Source: Oscheius dolichura (Eukaryota; Nematoda; Chromadorea; Rhabditida; Rhabditidae). From it: a stretch of DNA of 64,000 nucleotides. The position numbers and the translations under genes are program-made. The stretch is from the NCBI GenBank assembly GCA_932521035.1, contig OW051495.1, positions 806,001-870,000 of the forward strand, written 5' to 3'. A model generated the notes under the pieces. That model searched no databases. It was not told the origin of the DNA and saw only the letters and a list, made by a program, of their open reading frames with translations. Below, one piece after another: positions 1 to 9,260 of this stretch. The number at the start of each line of letters is the position of its first letter. Positions within the stretch are counted from its first letter, which is position 1.

Positions 1-247
1 AGTCCCATCTGCAAAATAACAATGAGAACTTATGTAAGAAAGTTGATATTTGAAAGTGAACGCGCTTTGGATCTGCAGTTATACCAGCCATCCATGCATC
101 AAAATTTGAACAACGAACAAGATACATATTTCTTAGGTAGAGCTATCGCCTTTCTTCGTATAGAACTTGCTTCAGAAAAATGCAAAAACATGTGCAGCAT
201 CAAAGAAGAAAATTAGCAATATATCAAAAACAAAATGAAGTACTCAC
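1..247. other. Intron of rps-24 (left edge)
   Basis: Sequence directly downstream of the exon 2 donor of the S24 gene. It is AT-rich and no S24-like or other coding signal was seen, so it is taken as intron whose acceptor is outside the window. Confidence 0.6.
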
Positions 248-572
248 TCTGACAAGACGGTGTCTGGGCTCGAATTTTTTGGCGTAGTCAAGGGTGTCGT
301 AGATCAAAGCAAATCCCTTAGTCTTTCCTCCTCCGAACTGACTCTTGAAGCCGAAAGGAATGACGACGTCGGAAGTGGTCTTGTATAATTTGGCGATCTT
401 CTCACGGATGTCCGTCTTGGGAACAGTTGGACGGCCTGGGTGGGTGACTTCAACGACCTAGAAAATAAAAATGTAAAAAGCGTACGACAAGAAGAGAACT
501 CACCATTTGTTTCCTGTACAGCAGGCGGTTGGTCTGAACCTTGCGAGTCCTAATCGTGACGACGTCTCCCAT
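248..572 (-). CDS. rps-24: 40S ribosomal protein S24 (eS24), 5' part, partial gene
   Basis: Structural protein of the small ribosomal subunit. Exon 1 is 572-504 (23 codons, starting [20 protein letters not shown]) and exon 2 is 457-248 (70 codons) with the family hallmarks [19 protein letters not shown] and [20 protein letters not shown]. Both donors are GTGAGT and the intron acceptor is TTTTCTAG. The usual basic C-terminal tail of eS24 is not found in bases 1-247, so the last exon must lie beyond the left edge. A strong acceptor (TTTTCTTTTCAG, AG at 591-590) lies 17 nt before the start codon, as expected for SL1 trans-splicing of a ribosomal protein mRNA. Identity is secure; the missing 3' end is inferred. 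Confidence 0.93.
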
Positions 573-591
573 GTTGAGAATTTGTCTTTCT

Positions 592-2295
592 GAAAAGAAA
601 ATACATTGCTACATTTGCAGAAGATGCACAAGACATAAAGAGCAAGGGAAAACAACAGGAATCATGATTGCAAGTTAGCAAAAGGTATAATTTTTGAAGA
701 AAAGAAGAGATGAAAGTCATATCGCAGGCAAATGTTTGCAATGCATGTAAATGGCATGTGCTTTTTTACACGGCATAGCATATGCTGCTGCAAATAGGCA
801 TTATAGATAAAAACGCGTGGATCATTTTTACAGCATTGAAAAGATCAAAAAGAGCAGAGAAACAAATTGAAAAAGCAAAAAGAAAGACTTCAAATTTGGG
901 AAAAGCAAAGTGAAAAATTCCAAAACGTTGTGCCGTCGCAGGCGTTGAATACTCAGCCGAGTTGGTACCCGCCGCGACGCCGAGACCTTTAAATCCGCCG
1001 TTTAAATTTGATTTTTCACGAACTGTTGAATTTCTTTATTTTACACACAAAAAGTATTGTTTTCTCTTGTTTACAAGTGAAATATTATGCAGCAGTCAAA
1101 AAACAGTATTAGCAGAGCAAATTTGGACAATAACAAGCCTATAGAAATTATAGAGCAATATAAAATTGAAAAATAGCTGCATGACCACAAATTCATCTGT
1201 GGAACTATTCACCAGCTGCTGATTCTAGTTTTCTTTGCTGTACTTTGGCTGCAAGAGCTCCACTTGTTGTAGATTGTACTCCGAGCCACGTGGTTACGCC
1301 CAGTCGGATGCTACTCCGATTGACATGACGTCTTATGTTTGCTCCTTGGAGGAAGCGCTTGCTGATAATATTTTTCAATTGTTTTAGTCATTTTTAGTTG
1401 TTCAAAATAATTGATAAATGAAGTATATCAAGCAATCTTACTAATTTTACAAAACAAGAAGAAAGAAATGTGCAGAAATCGATTTGCCGTGTTATTTTTA
1501 GAAATGCATTATTATGAAAATGTATTACATTCTTATTAGAAAGAAGACCATGATTTTAGAGTAGAAAACATACAGCTTTCCTTTAGAAACAACCACAGCT
1601 AAAGAACATCAGTAATGCTGCTGTCTCACTTGTGAAATATCTTTTTCTCGTTAGATATTCTTTATTTATAAAAAGTATCTAAAATTCAGTATCTTTTTTG
1701 ACATAATTCAAGCCATACACCGTTCTAAATGATTTAATACTTTCTGCAAACAGTGTCCTTTGTCACGTGGTCCGACCCGGTGCTCCAGGCGGTCGGGCTG
1801 CCGGCCGGCGCTCTCTGCACTCTCTCCCAGCAGGCGCCTCTCGTTCAAAGCTTGCGAGACCATCTTACGCCATTTCGTATCTTTGATCTTGTGACTGTTG
1901 CTGCTGTTGCTTCTCTCTGTTCTCCTTTTTTTACTTATTTATATTAGAAAAATAACAAATCGTCTCTTTTTTCTCGTGCTCATCGCTAAAACAAACATTA
2001 CTCGTTAGAATTTTTCTTTACTGCGTTGTCGCATCATCTCGCGAAACTTTGTAACAGCACGTGGCAAAAAGCGAAGAGCTCCTGTCTTTTACCTCTTTTA
2101 TCAATATTCATTGCAAAAATGCTGACATATTGCAGCAGGTTGTTGTTTACCCCTATTGACCTCTTACACGTGGAGGCAGCGTATTATAAAGGACACCGGC
2201 GGCGGTTATGATGTCAAAATGATGTAAGATGAGATGCTACATTTACCGCCTTATTTTTCTGTTCTTTGATCAATAGTGGAAAGTTTGAGTGATCA
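592..2295. other. Intergenic: divergent promoter region of rps-24 and aass-1
   Basis: No convincing coding exon. Holds the outron/promoter of the S24 gene on the minus strand and the promoter of the lysine-degradation gene on the plus strand. Four CACGTG hexamers are listed separately. A GC-rich island at about 1760-1870 is open in one frame for 64 codons but lacks splice signals or any recognisable motif, so it is not called as a gene. Confidence 0.6.
1287..2172. promoter_or_regulatory. Cluster of four palindromic E-boxes (CACGTG) upstream of aass-1
   Basis: CACGTG occurs at 1287-1292, 1764-1769, 2058-2063 and 2167-2172, all between the S24 gene and the lysine catabolism gene. The palindromic E-box is the known target of bHLH-Zip factors of the Myc/Mondo and TFEB (HLH-30) type. 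Binding here is inference; the sites themselves are plain in the sequence. Confidence 0.45.
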
Positions 2296-2338
2296 CCACA
2301 GCGCAGGCGCCACAAATAACGCGGCTGTCTAACTGTGG
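2296..2338 (+). repeat. CCACAG/CTGTGG locus repeat, upstream copy
   Basis: A 43-bp unit that begins CCACAG and ends in CTGTCTAACTGTGG, giving 6-bp terminal inverted repeats. It lies about 100 bp before the aass-1 start codon, in the same orientation as the intronic copies. Confidence 0.7.
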
Positions 2339-2437
2339 CTTTCAAGAATTCTTACCAGTTCCTGCCTGTTATTGCACTTTTTCAAGGATTAATACTGTCC
2401 GTCCCGGCTAATTCATATCGACTAACTCTCGTTCAGG

Positions 2438-5400
2438 ATGCGGCTGATTTCTCAATCAAGCCGAGAGATCATCCGGCGCTACGCGTCCGGCTACTCAGGC
2501 AGAGGACTACCAACTTTGGGGATCCGGAGAGAAACTATCAATGCCTGGGAAAGACGCGCCCCTCTAGCACCCGTCCATGTGAAGAGACTGACAAAAGCCG
2601 GAGTACAGGTGCTGATTCAGCCGAGTAACCGGCGGGCCTACCCAATTATGGTGAGTTTTTCCCGTTATTTGCTTGAAAAGGAAGCAACCCGATGGTAAAC
2701 AGCCACAGCCGACGCGGTTGTCTAACTGTGGCGGCAACAAACGACGCGACTGTCTAACTGTGGCTGATTTCTGTTTGTTTTTCATAATCCGGGATTTCTC
2801 GTAAAGCCACCATTTTCCAGGACTATGTGGCTGCTGGGGCTGTGCTACGTGAAGATCTATCCGATGCCCACCTCATCATTTCAGTGAAACAGGTAGGCGA
2901 CCATTTTACGATTCTCTATTTGTCTGGCCGCCGGTGATAAGGGCCGTGAACGTTTTTCGTCGAGAGATTGAAATGAGAACACCAATCAGTCAGCCAGATT
3001 AAAAGTGGATTTCCTAGAAAAAGTAAACTTTCCAGGTTCCCGTTGACCAGCTGATTCCCAACAAGACGTATGCCTTCTTTTCGCATACGATCAAAGCTCA
3101 ACCGGATAATATGGAAATGTTGGATACGATTCTACAGCGAAAAATTCGACTAATTGATTATGAAAAAATCGTCGACGAGAAGGGCAAACGACTGGTGATG
3201 TTCGGCAAATGGGCTGGAAATGCCGGCTTTATTGATATCCTTCATGGTCTTGGATTACGGTAAGCCGTTCTACTGGAAGAAAATGATCCCTTTATAGGTT
3301 ACTAGCTTTGGGACATCATACCCCATTTTTGCATATGGGACTTGCTCATAATTATAGCGATTCTCACATGGCTATCAATGCTCTACGGGATATTGGCTAC
3401 GAAATTGCTCTGGATCGAATGCCCAGGTAGGAATTGTGCAACAGCCAGAGAATCACAAACGACGTGGCTGTCTAACTGTGGGGCTGGCTAGACTTCGCTG
3501 TCTTGCTGTGGCGCTGCAAATTCCTGAGTTTCAGATCCTTGGGACCACTCGTTTTTGTGTTTACTGGTTCCGGCAACGTTTCCAAGGGAGCTCAAGAGCT
3601 GTTTGAGCATCTTCCTCACGAATACGTGGATGTTTCTACCCTGAAACATGTTGCTAAGAAAGGACGTGAGTTTTTCTCCGTAAATTTTAAATCTTGTGTC
3701 TTTTTAGAGCATAATAAAGTGTATGGCTGTGTGGTTACGAGAGCCGATCATATGGTGCCCAAACATGGTGGTCCATTTGATAAGACGGAGTTCAACGAGC
3801 ATCCGGAACGATACACGAGCAAATTTGCCACAGAGGTAAGCCACAGGAAAACGCCACAGCGACGCAGCTGTCTAGTTGTGGAGGCCCCAAACGACGCGAC
3901 CGTCTAACTGTGGTTTTTCCATCCGATTCTTTTAGATTGCTCCCTACGCGTCGGTGATCATCAACGGTGTCTACTGGGATGCCCGTACACCGCGTCTGAT
4001 TACTATTCCCGATGCTAAGAAGCTTCTTACCCCCGTGGACAAGGTAGAACCATACTTCTTTTTATTAGAAAGGGTAATTCAGATTGACATGCCCGGCTGT
4101 CCGTCCCTGCCTCATCGTCTTGTGGCCCTGTGCGATATTTCAGCAGATCCCGGTGGCTCTATTGAATTTATGACCGCCTGTACCACAATTGACAAGCCGT
4201 TTACAATTTACGATGCTGATTTCAACACGGCTTCTGATAGGTCTGGTATCTTTGAATGGTAGATTTTTTCACCGCAGCGGGAAAGCGTCTAACTGGGGCG
4301 GCCACAAACGACGTGACTGTCTAACTGTGGCAACCGTTTTCTTTCAGTTTTGACTCTCCCAGCGGCTGTCTAGTCTGCAGTATCGATAATATGCCAGCCC
4401 AAATGCCGATTGAAGCTACGGAACAGTTTGGAAATCTTCTCTTCCCTTATGTTATGGATATGGTAGCCTCCTTTCCCAAAGAGGATATTTATTTTTTTCA
4501 ATTTCAGCTGAACTGTGCAGCTGACCAGTCATTTGATCGCTTGAGCTGTAGGGACGAAGTCAAACGGGCCATTATTACCAGCGACGGCAAGCTGACTCCC
4601 AACTATGAGTATATTTCTGATCTGAGGAAGTCTCGGCTACAGTGAGTTGTCCACTTTTGTTCTTTTTGACAATTTCCAAGGTTTTTTTTTGCGTTGCGAC
4701 AAAAATATTTATCCAAGTGTGACTTTCCGCTCTAATTTGAGCTGTTCCTTTTTGATAAAATTGCGCTTTTCTCTTGTCAAATCGGATAATTTTCTCCATT
4801 TATCTCTGTTTTTTTTCCTTCTGGCTGCTCCTTCTCACGGTGATCAATAACCCCCACTCGGTGTGCTGTTGCCACGTGGGGCGGCCCCACTCCTGTCGTC
4901 AGGGGGTCAAGCAGCTGTTTTCTTTACAGATTTCGCTCGTACTTTCAAATGCTTATAAATTTCCCGGGAAAAGAGTTCGAGAATTAATAAAGTCAATAAT
5001 TTCCAGGGCCTCTTCCCACAAGTCTCGGATAATGGGAACCGACGACAAGAAGGTCCTCCTCTTGGGAGCCGGCATGGTCAGCGGCCCGTTTGCTGACTTC
5101 TACTCCAAGCAGCCGAAGACCCATCTCACGGTGGCCACGGAGAGCCGTCAAGACGGGCAGAAGCTAATAATCAATGACAACATCCATTCGGTAGTGTTGG
5201 ACGTTCACCGGGAACACGAGCGACTCGCTAAACTTGTTCAGTACGTTCCATTCCTTTTGTTTTTCTAAAGTTTTCCGAATTTTTTAGAGAACACGATCTG
5301 GTAGTCTCACTGCTTCCCTATAATTTCCACGCCATGGTGGCGAAGCACTGTATCAAGCATCAGACGAATATGGTTACGAGCAGCTATGTCAGTCCGGAAT

Positions 5401-7177
5401 TGCAGGAACTTGATCAAGCGTGAGTTATTTCCCTCTTGGATTTATTTTCTTCCCATTTGCGCAGAATTATACCTAGTTTGATACAAATGTCCGTGGGAAA
5501 CAGCCACAGCCAAGAGTTATAACGACGCAGCTGTTTAACTGTGGCAATGTGGCGCAAAAGCTCTAGCCGGATGCCACAGCGAAAGCGCCGCAAACGATGC
5601 GGCTGTCTAACTGTGACTGTGTTTGGCTCTGACCTTTTCCCCAAAAATGGACAAATTCTTCCAAACAGTTGTTAGTTTTTCAGGGCAAAAGAAGCTGGAG
5701 TCACGATTATGAATGAGTCTGGCCTGGATCCTGGTATTGATCACATGCTGGCCATGGAATGCTTCGATTCAGTCAAGGAGCACGGCGGAAGGGTGAGTTA
5801 CTGACATCAGCCTCTATATTTTCTGTTTTTCCCATCAGGTCACTTCATTTGTCTCCTTCTGCGGTGGTCTGCCGGCTCCTGAAGCTTCGGACAATCCGCT
5901 CCGCTATAAATTCAGCTGGAGTCCCAAGGGAGTTCTGACGGCCTTGATGAATCCGGCAAAATTCTTGAAAGACGGTCTTGTGGTTGAAATCCCGGCTGGA
6001 AAAGTGGTGGATCATCTTTACCCGATTGATTTTATGCCAGGATTCAATTTGATTGGATTTGCCAATAGGGACTCGACCAAATACGCCGATATTTATGGAT
6101 TGGACAGCGATTGCAAGACACTACTCCGGGGAACGCTGAGATATAAGGTAGGCAGGACTTCGACTCGAGTATAAAGCGGGGAAAGTAACAAAGCTGAAAA
6201 CCCACACTATGTGATATCTTTAAAAATTTCCAACCGGAGGCGAGCTAGAGCGTCATTTTCTGTTTATTCCATTGAAATCTCTGCCGCAGCGAAGCACCAC
6301 AAACGACGCGGTTGTCTAACTGTGACCACAGCCAAGGCACCACAGCAAGACGGCTGTCAAACTGTGGTGGTCACAAACGACGCGACTGTCTAATTGTGGT
6401 TCCACATTTACTGCTTTAGGGTTTCGTGGAGACGGTGAAGGCACTGGACAGCGTGGGTCTATTGAGCACGGAGAAGTCGGATGTCTTCAATCCCGTCCAG
6501 GGACCGGATCTCACGTGGAAGCAGTTGATGGCCTCCCAGCTGAACCAGAAGATGGACATCTTCCCGGACTCGTTGAGGAAGATTGCCGCCGAGCGCGTCG
6601 GACAGCACAATGCAATCGGGATGAAGGCTCTCCGCGAGCTCGGGCTTTTTAGCGACGTGGTGGTGGATAGGCACGGCTGCGCGCTGGACACCCTGGCCCC
6701 GTACCTTGCTAAAGTCTTGGCTTTCAAGGAGAAGGAACGCGATCTGGTCATTCTCAATCACGATATCGGAGTGCAGCTGCAGAGTGAGTATTATTCTTCT
6801 GTTATTTTTCAAAGAGAGCCATTTTCAGGCGGAGACAGGCAGCGGCATCGGATCAGTCTGGTAGCCTATGGAGAGGAGGAAGGCTTCTCGGCCATGGCTA
6901 AGACTGTCGGATACACCTGTGCCATCGTCTCCAATATGGTTCTTCAAGGTGGGATTTTGTTATAGACTAGTTTTTTTTAGACATTTTGAAGAGTGCATTA
7001 AACCGCGAAAGAACCTTTCCAAATTTTGATTAAACCGGGGGGTAAAAAAGTATTTTTCCAGGTGAAATTCAACGCCCCGGTATTCTTCGGCCCGTCGAGA
7101 AGGAAGTCTACCGCTCTGCGTTGAAGCGTCTCGGCGATTTTGGCATCTACGCCACTCGCACAGTCACCCCGCAGTAG
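2438..7177 (+). CDS. aass-1: Alpha-aminoadipic semialdehyde synthase (bifunctional lysine-ketoglutarate reductase / saccharopine dehydrogenase)
   Basis: First two steps of mitochondrial lysine degradation: lysine plus 2-oxoglutarate to saccharopine, then to aminoadipate semialdehyde and glutamate. Exons: 2438-2650, 2821-2892, 3036-3259, 3298-3426, 3535-3665, 3708-3835, 3936-4043, 4083-4240, 4348-4462, 4508-4641, 5007-5240, 5288-5419, 5684-5792, 5839-6147, 6420-6783, 6829-6948, 7062-7177. They join in frame to 931 aa, close to the 926 aa human enzyme. The N-terminus is Arg/Ser-rich like a mitochondrial presequence. The reductase half carries [16 protein letters not shown] and [19 protein letters not shown]; the dehydrogenase half opens with a Rossmann motif [10 protein letters not shown] near residue 490 and has [14 protein letters not shown] and SYCGG-like [20 protein letters not shown]. 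The start follows a TCGTTCAG acceptor. Introns 4044-4082 and 4463-4507 are multiples of three without stops, so those two joins could instead be retained coding sequence. Orthologous to C. elegans R02D3.1. Confidence 0.95.
2703..2763 (+). repeat. CCACAG/CTGTGG locus repeat, aass-1 intron 1
   Basis: Two units in tandem inside intron 1 (2703-2731 and about 2732-2763). Each contains GACGCG followed by TGTCTAACTGTGG. CTAAC is on the gene's sense strand. Confidence 0.75.
3438..3511 (+). repeat. CCACAG/CTGTGG locus repeat, aass-1 intron 4
   Basis: One good unit ending CTGTCTAACTGTGG at 3481 and a degenerate second one ending TGCTGTGG at 3511. The repeat takes up about 74 of the 108 nt of the intron. 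Confidence 0.7.
3841..3913 (+). repeat. CCACAG/CTGTGG locus repeat, aass-1 intron 6
   Basis: Two units: one with CTGTCTAGTTGTGG and one with CGTCTAACTGTGG. The array begins five bases after the donor site and occupies 73 of 100 intron bases. Confidence 0.72.
4274..4330 (+). repeat. CCACAG/CTGTGG locus repeat, aass-1 intron 8
   Basis: A degenerate unit (CCGCAGCGGGAAAGCGTCTAACTGGGG) followed by a canonical one with ACGTGACTGTCTAACTGTGG. Same orientation as the gene. Confidence 0.7.
5504..5615 (+). repeat. CCACAG/CTGTGG locus repeat, aass-1 intron 11
   Basis: Two separated units, 5504-5544 (CCACAGCC...CTGTTTAACTGTGG) and 5574-5615 (CCACAGCG...CTGTCTAACTGTGA), about 30 bp apart in the 264-nt intron. 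Confidence 0.72.
6283..6399 (+). repeat. CCACAG/CTGTGG locus repeat, aass-1 intron 13
   Basis: At least three units in tandem, alternating CCGCAG/CCACAG openings with TGTCTAACTGTG, TGTCAAACTGTGG and TGTCTAATTGTGG endings. This is the largest array and ends 20 bp before the next exon. Confidence 0.75.
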
Positions 7178-7996
7178 GGTGAGAGGACACCTGGACGGCC
7201 CGGGACGGGACGAGCCGCGGCTCTCGTCTAAATTTTTCTGTGAAAATGTAGTTCTCGAAATATAGTAGTTTTCGGTGTGTTTTTTTGTTTATTTTGTTGT
7301 TTTTCCCCTTGTTTTCTTGTTTTTAAAGAGCCGTTCTCAGAGATTTCTATTTTATATTTTTATTATTTTTTTTTGGATGATAATCATCTACCCCTCTTCC
7401 GCTTCTCTAACTCTCAAAAAATTGCATCGACATAGAATTGTCGGGTTCTTTTCTACTGGTTTCTTTCCGCCCCGTTTCCTATGTATCAATAAATGGATTT
7501 ATGCATATTTCTACAATGTTTTCATCATTTTTAGATGGGCAAAAAACCGTGGTTCTCCTAGAAAAGATCTCATTACTCGTCGTAAGCGTGCTCTTTCGCC
7601 ATTTACCGTCTAATGGACGACAAAACCACTTTTAGTAAGCCACAGTTAGACAGCTGCGTCGTATGTGGTTGTTTGCCTGTGGCTGTCTGGTGAAAGTGTT
7701 GCGCCACAGTTACACAGCTAGACAGCCGCGTCGTTTGTGGCTCTTTTGCTATTGGACACAGAGCACCTTTTTTTCGATTGAGACATACAGTAACGTAAAT
7801 TTCTACTTATTTTCACACCCACAAAGTATTTTACTCTTTTATAAACCTTCAGCGGTCTCTGAAACGGTGGACAGCGAGCTAGTCGTTTACTCCCTGGCTT
7901 TACACTCGCCAGCTCCCGGTCGACGACCAGCAAAGCAATCATATTGATCTTGGCGGATTTGTTTCTCCCCCGCGCTAATTTTCTCCTCTCCCAAGG
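7178..7996. other. Intergenic: aass-1 3' region and LRR gene promoter
   Basis: Contains a candidate poly(A) signal AATAAA at 7488-7493, a T-rich 3' UTR, the inverted repeat units at 7640-7740, and the short promoter of the LRR gene. No coding sequence is supported. Confidence 0.6.
7640..7740 (-). repeat. CCACAG/CTGTGG locus repeat, inverted copies 3' of aass-1
   Basis: Two units, 7640-7682 and 7703-7740, now reading CCACAGTTAGACAGC on the plus strand, that is, in the opposite orientation to every copy inside the gene. They lie after the presumed poly(A) region (AATAAA at 7488-7493). Confidence 0.72.
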
Positions 7997-8706
7997 ATGT
8001 CTCTGCCAATGTCTGCTTTTCGCGGTGTTACCGAGGTTATTTCCAGGTGTGAGAATGCCAAGGAGACGGGATATTTGGGTAGGTTACCGAAAAAAAGATC
8101 CAAAATCTACAGTGAACAATTTCTAGACCTCTCCTCCTGTTCTCTGATGTATATTGCCGATGCCGTCTATTTAAAACTGAAAGACTGCGAAATTACCAAG
8201 GTATTCCCCTTCTTCCCCCTTTATCGACACTATTGAAGGTAAGCGTCCGTGACAATGCTCTCAAAAAGTTCCCTAAAAAGTTCCTGACTAAATTTCCTAA
8301 TGCCCAAGGTCGGTAACAGTCTCTCTCTCCCCCCACAGTAACCCATTTTCCAGTTTTCAACATAGAAGGCAATCAGGTCTCGGAATTTCCCGAAGAATTG
8401 GCGGAATGGACCCAGATGAGAGGATTCAGCGCCGCGAATAATCTCCTGAACCGGCTACCGGACGGGATTTTCAATATGCCGCAGCTCAACATTCTCGACC
8501 TCTCTGGGAATCAAATACAACGTGAGTTGGAACCATTTTTATGGGGATAAATTAAGATTTTGATTTCAGGATTGGATGTACTGCGGCTCTTTTCCTCCTG
8601 CCTCGATTTGAAGCATCTAATGTTGGCTAGAAATCCACTGGACAAGGATATTCTCGCTCTTCTTCAGGAAAACAAACCAAATGATCTCGTATTAAAATTG
8701 GAATAA
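7997..8706 (+). CDS. Leucine-rich-repeat protein, LRRC20-like
   Basis: Small intracellular LRR protein of 176 aa, probably a protein-binding scaffold; no enzymatic domain. Exons 7997-8078, 8127-8200, 8239-8308, 8354-8521, 8570-8706. Repeats are easily read: LDLSSCSLMYIADAVY, VSVRDNALKKFPKKFLTKFP, VFNIEGNQVSEFPEELAEW, FSAANNLLNRLPDGIFNMP, LNILDLSGNQIQRLDVLRLF and LKHLMLARNPLDKDI, each with the LxxLxLxxN(x)L spacing. The overall plan, with a short polar N-terminus and five to six repeats, matches vertebrate LRRC20. Introns are 38-48 nt. The stop codon overlaps an AATAAA (8702-8707). The start is the first ATG after CCAAGG; a second in-frame ATG follows four codons later. Confidence 0.85.
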
Positions 8707-9260
8707 ATTATTCCCACTTTGGACTATGGTATACCCTCAAATAGGCACTCTTCCTCGAGAGGAGCAGGAATTTTTCTAGATTTTTAAAATGGGAACCTTT
8801 TCTGGAGACTGTTGATACAAATAGGTCATTTGGCTGTGATAAAAAGGCATTCAATCCTTTTCCACCGTATATTCGGGGGTTCAAGGTCTATTCAAGTCTT
8901 CGCTATGGGACCCAAAGAGCAGAATTGAATAGTTTTACAGTAATCCTGATCGTAGAAGTGGAAAAATTAAAGAGAGGAGAGAAAACGCTACTCAAAGAAG
9001 AAAGTGGCGCCTCTTTTTCTTCTTGGTACAGGGAAGCGTCTCCACACACTGTCTTCCTCTCCTCGGTGTCACCGTTTTACCCCATTATTTCCTTCATTCC
9101 TCTTCCCAAGATGAGCTCCTAATAGTTGTCAAAACCTTGAAAAACGACGAGTCAAAAAGCGAACCTCCACCTCGATTTCCTGTTAGAATTGGTCTGTCAA
9201 CTCGACAGGATACCGTCCAGCTCGACAAATGGTCATTCTGTTTTTCTTCTTCTTCTTGCC
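8707..9260. other. Intergenic, no feature seen
   Basis: Between the LRR gene and the next gene. Open frames here are short and in the wrong composition for coding. Nothing else recognisable. Confidence 0.5.

Noticed and set aside
1753-1947. GC-rich 64-codon open frame between rps-24 and aass-1
   Set aside because: No acceptor/donor pair, no recognisable motif, and also plausible as promoter sequence. Left in the intergenic description.
2335-2628. Open frame overlapping aass-1 exon 1 in another frame
   Set aside because: Shadow frame; the +3 frame gives the conserved aass-1 N-terminus.
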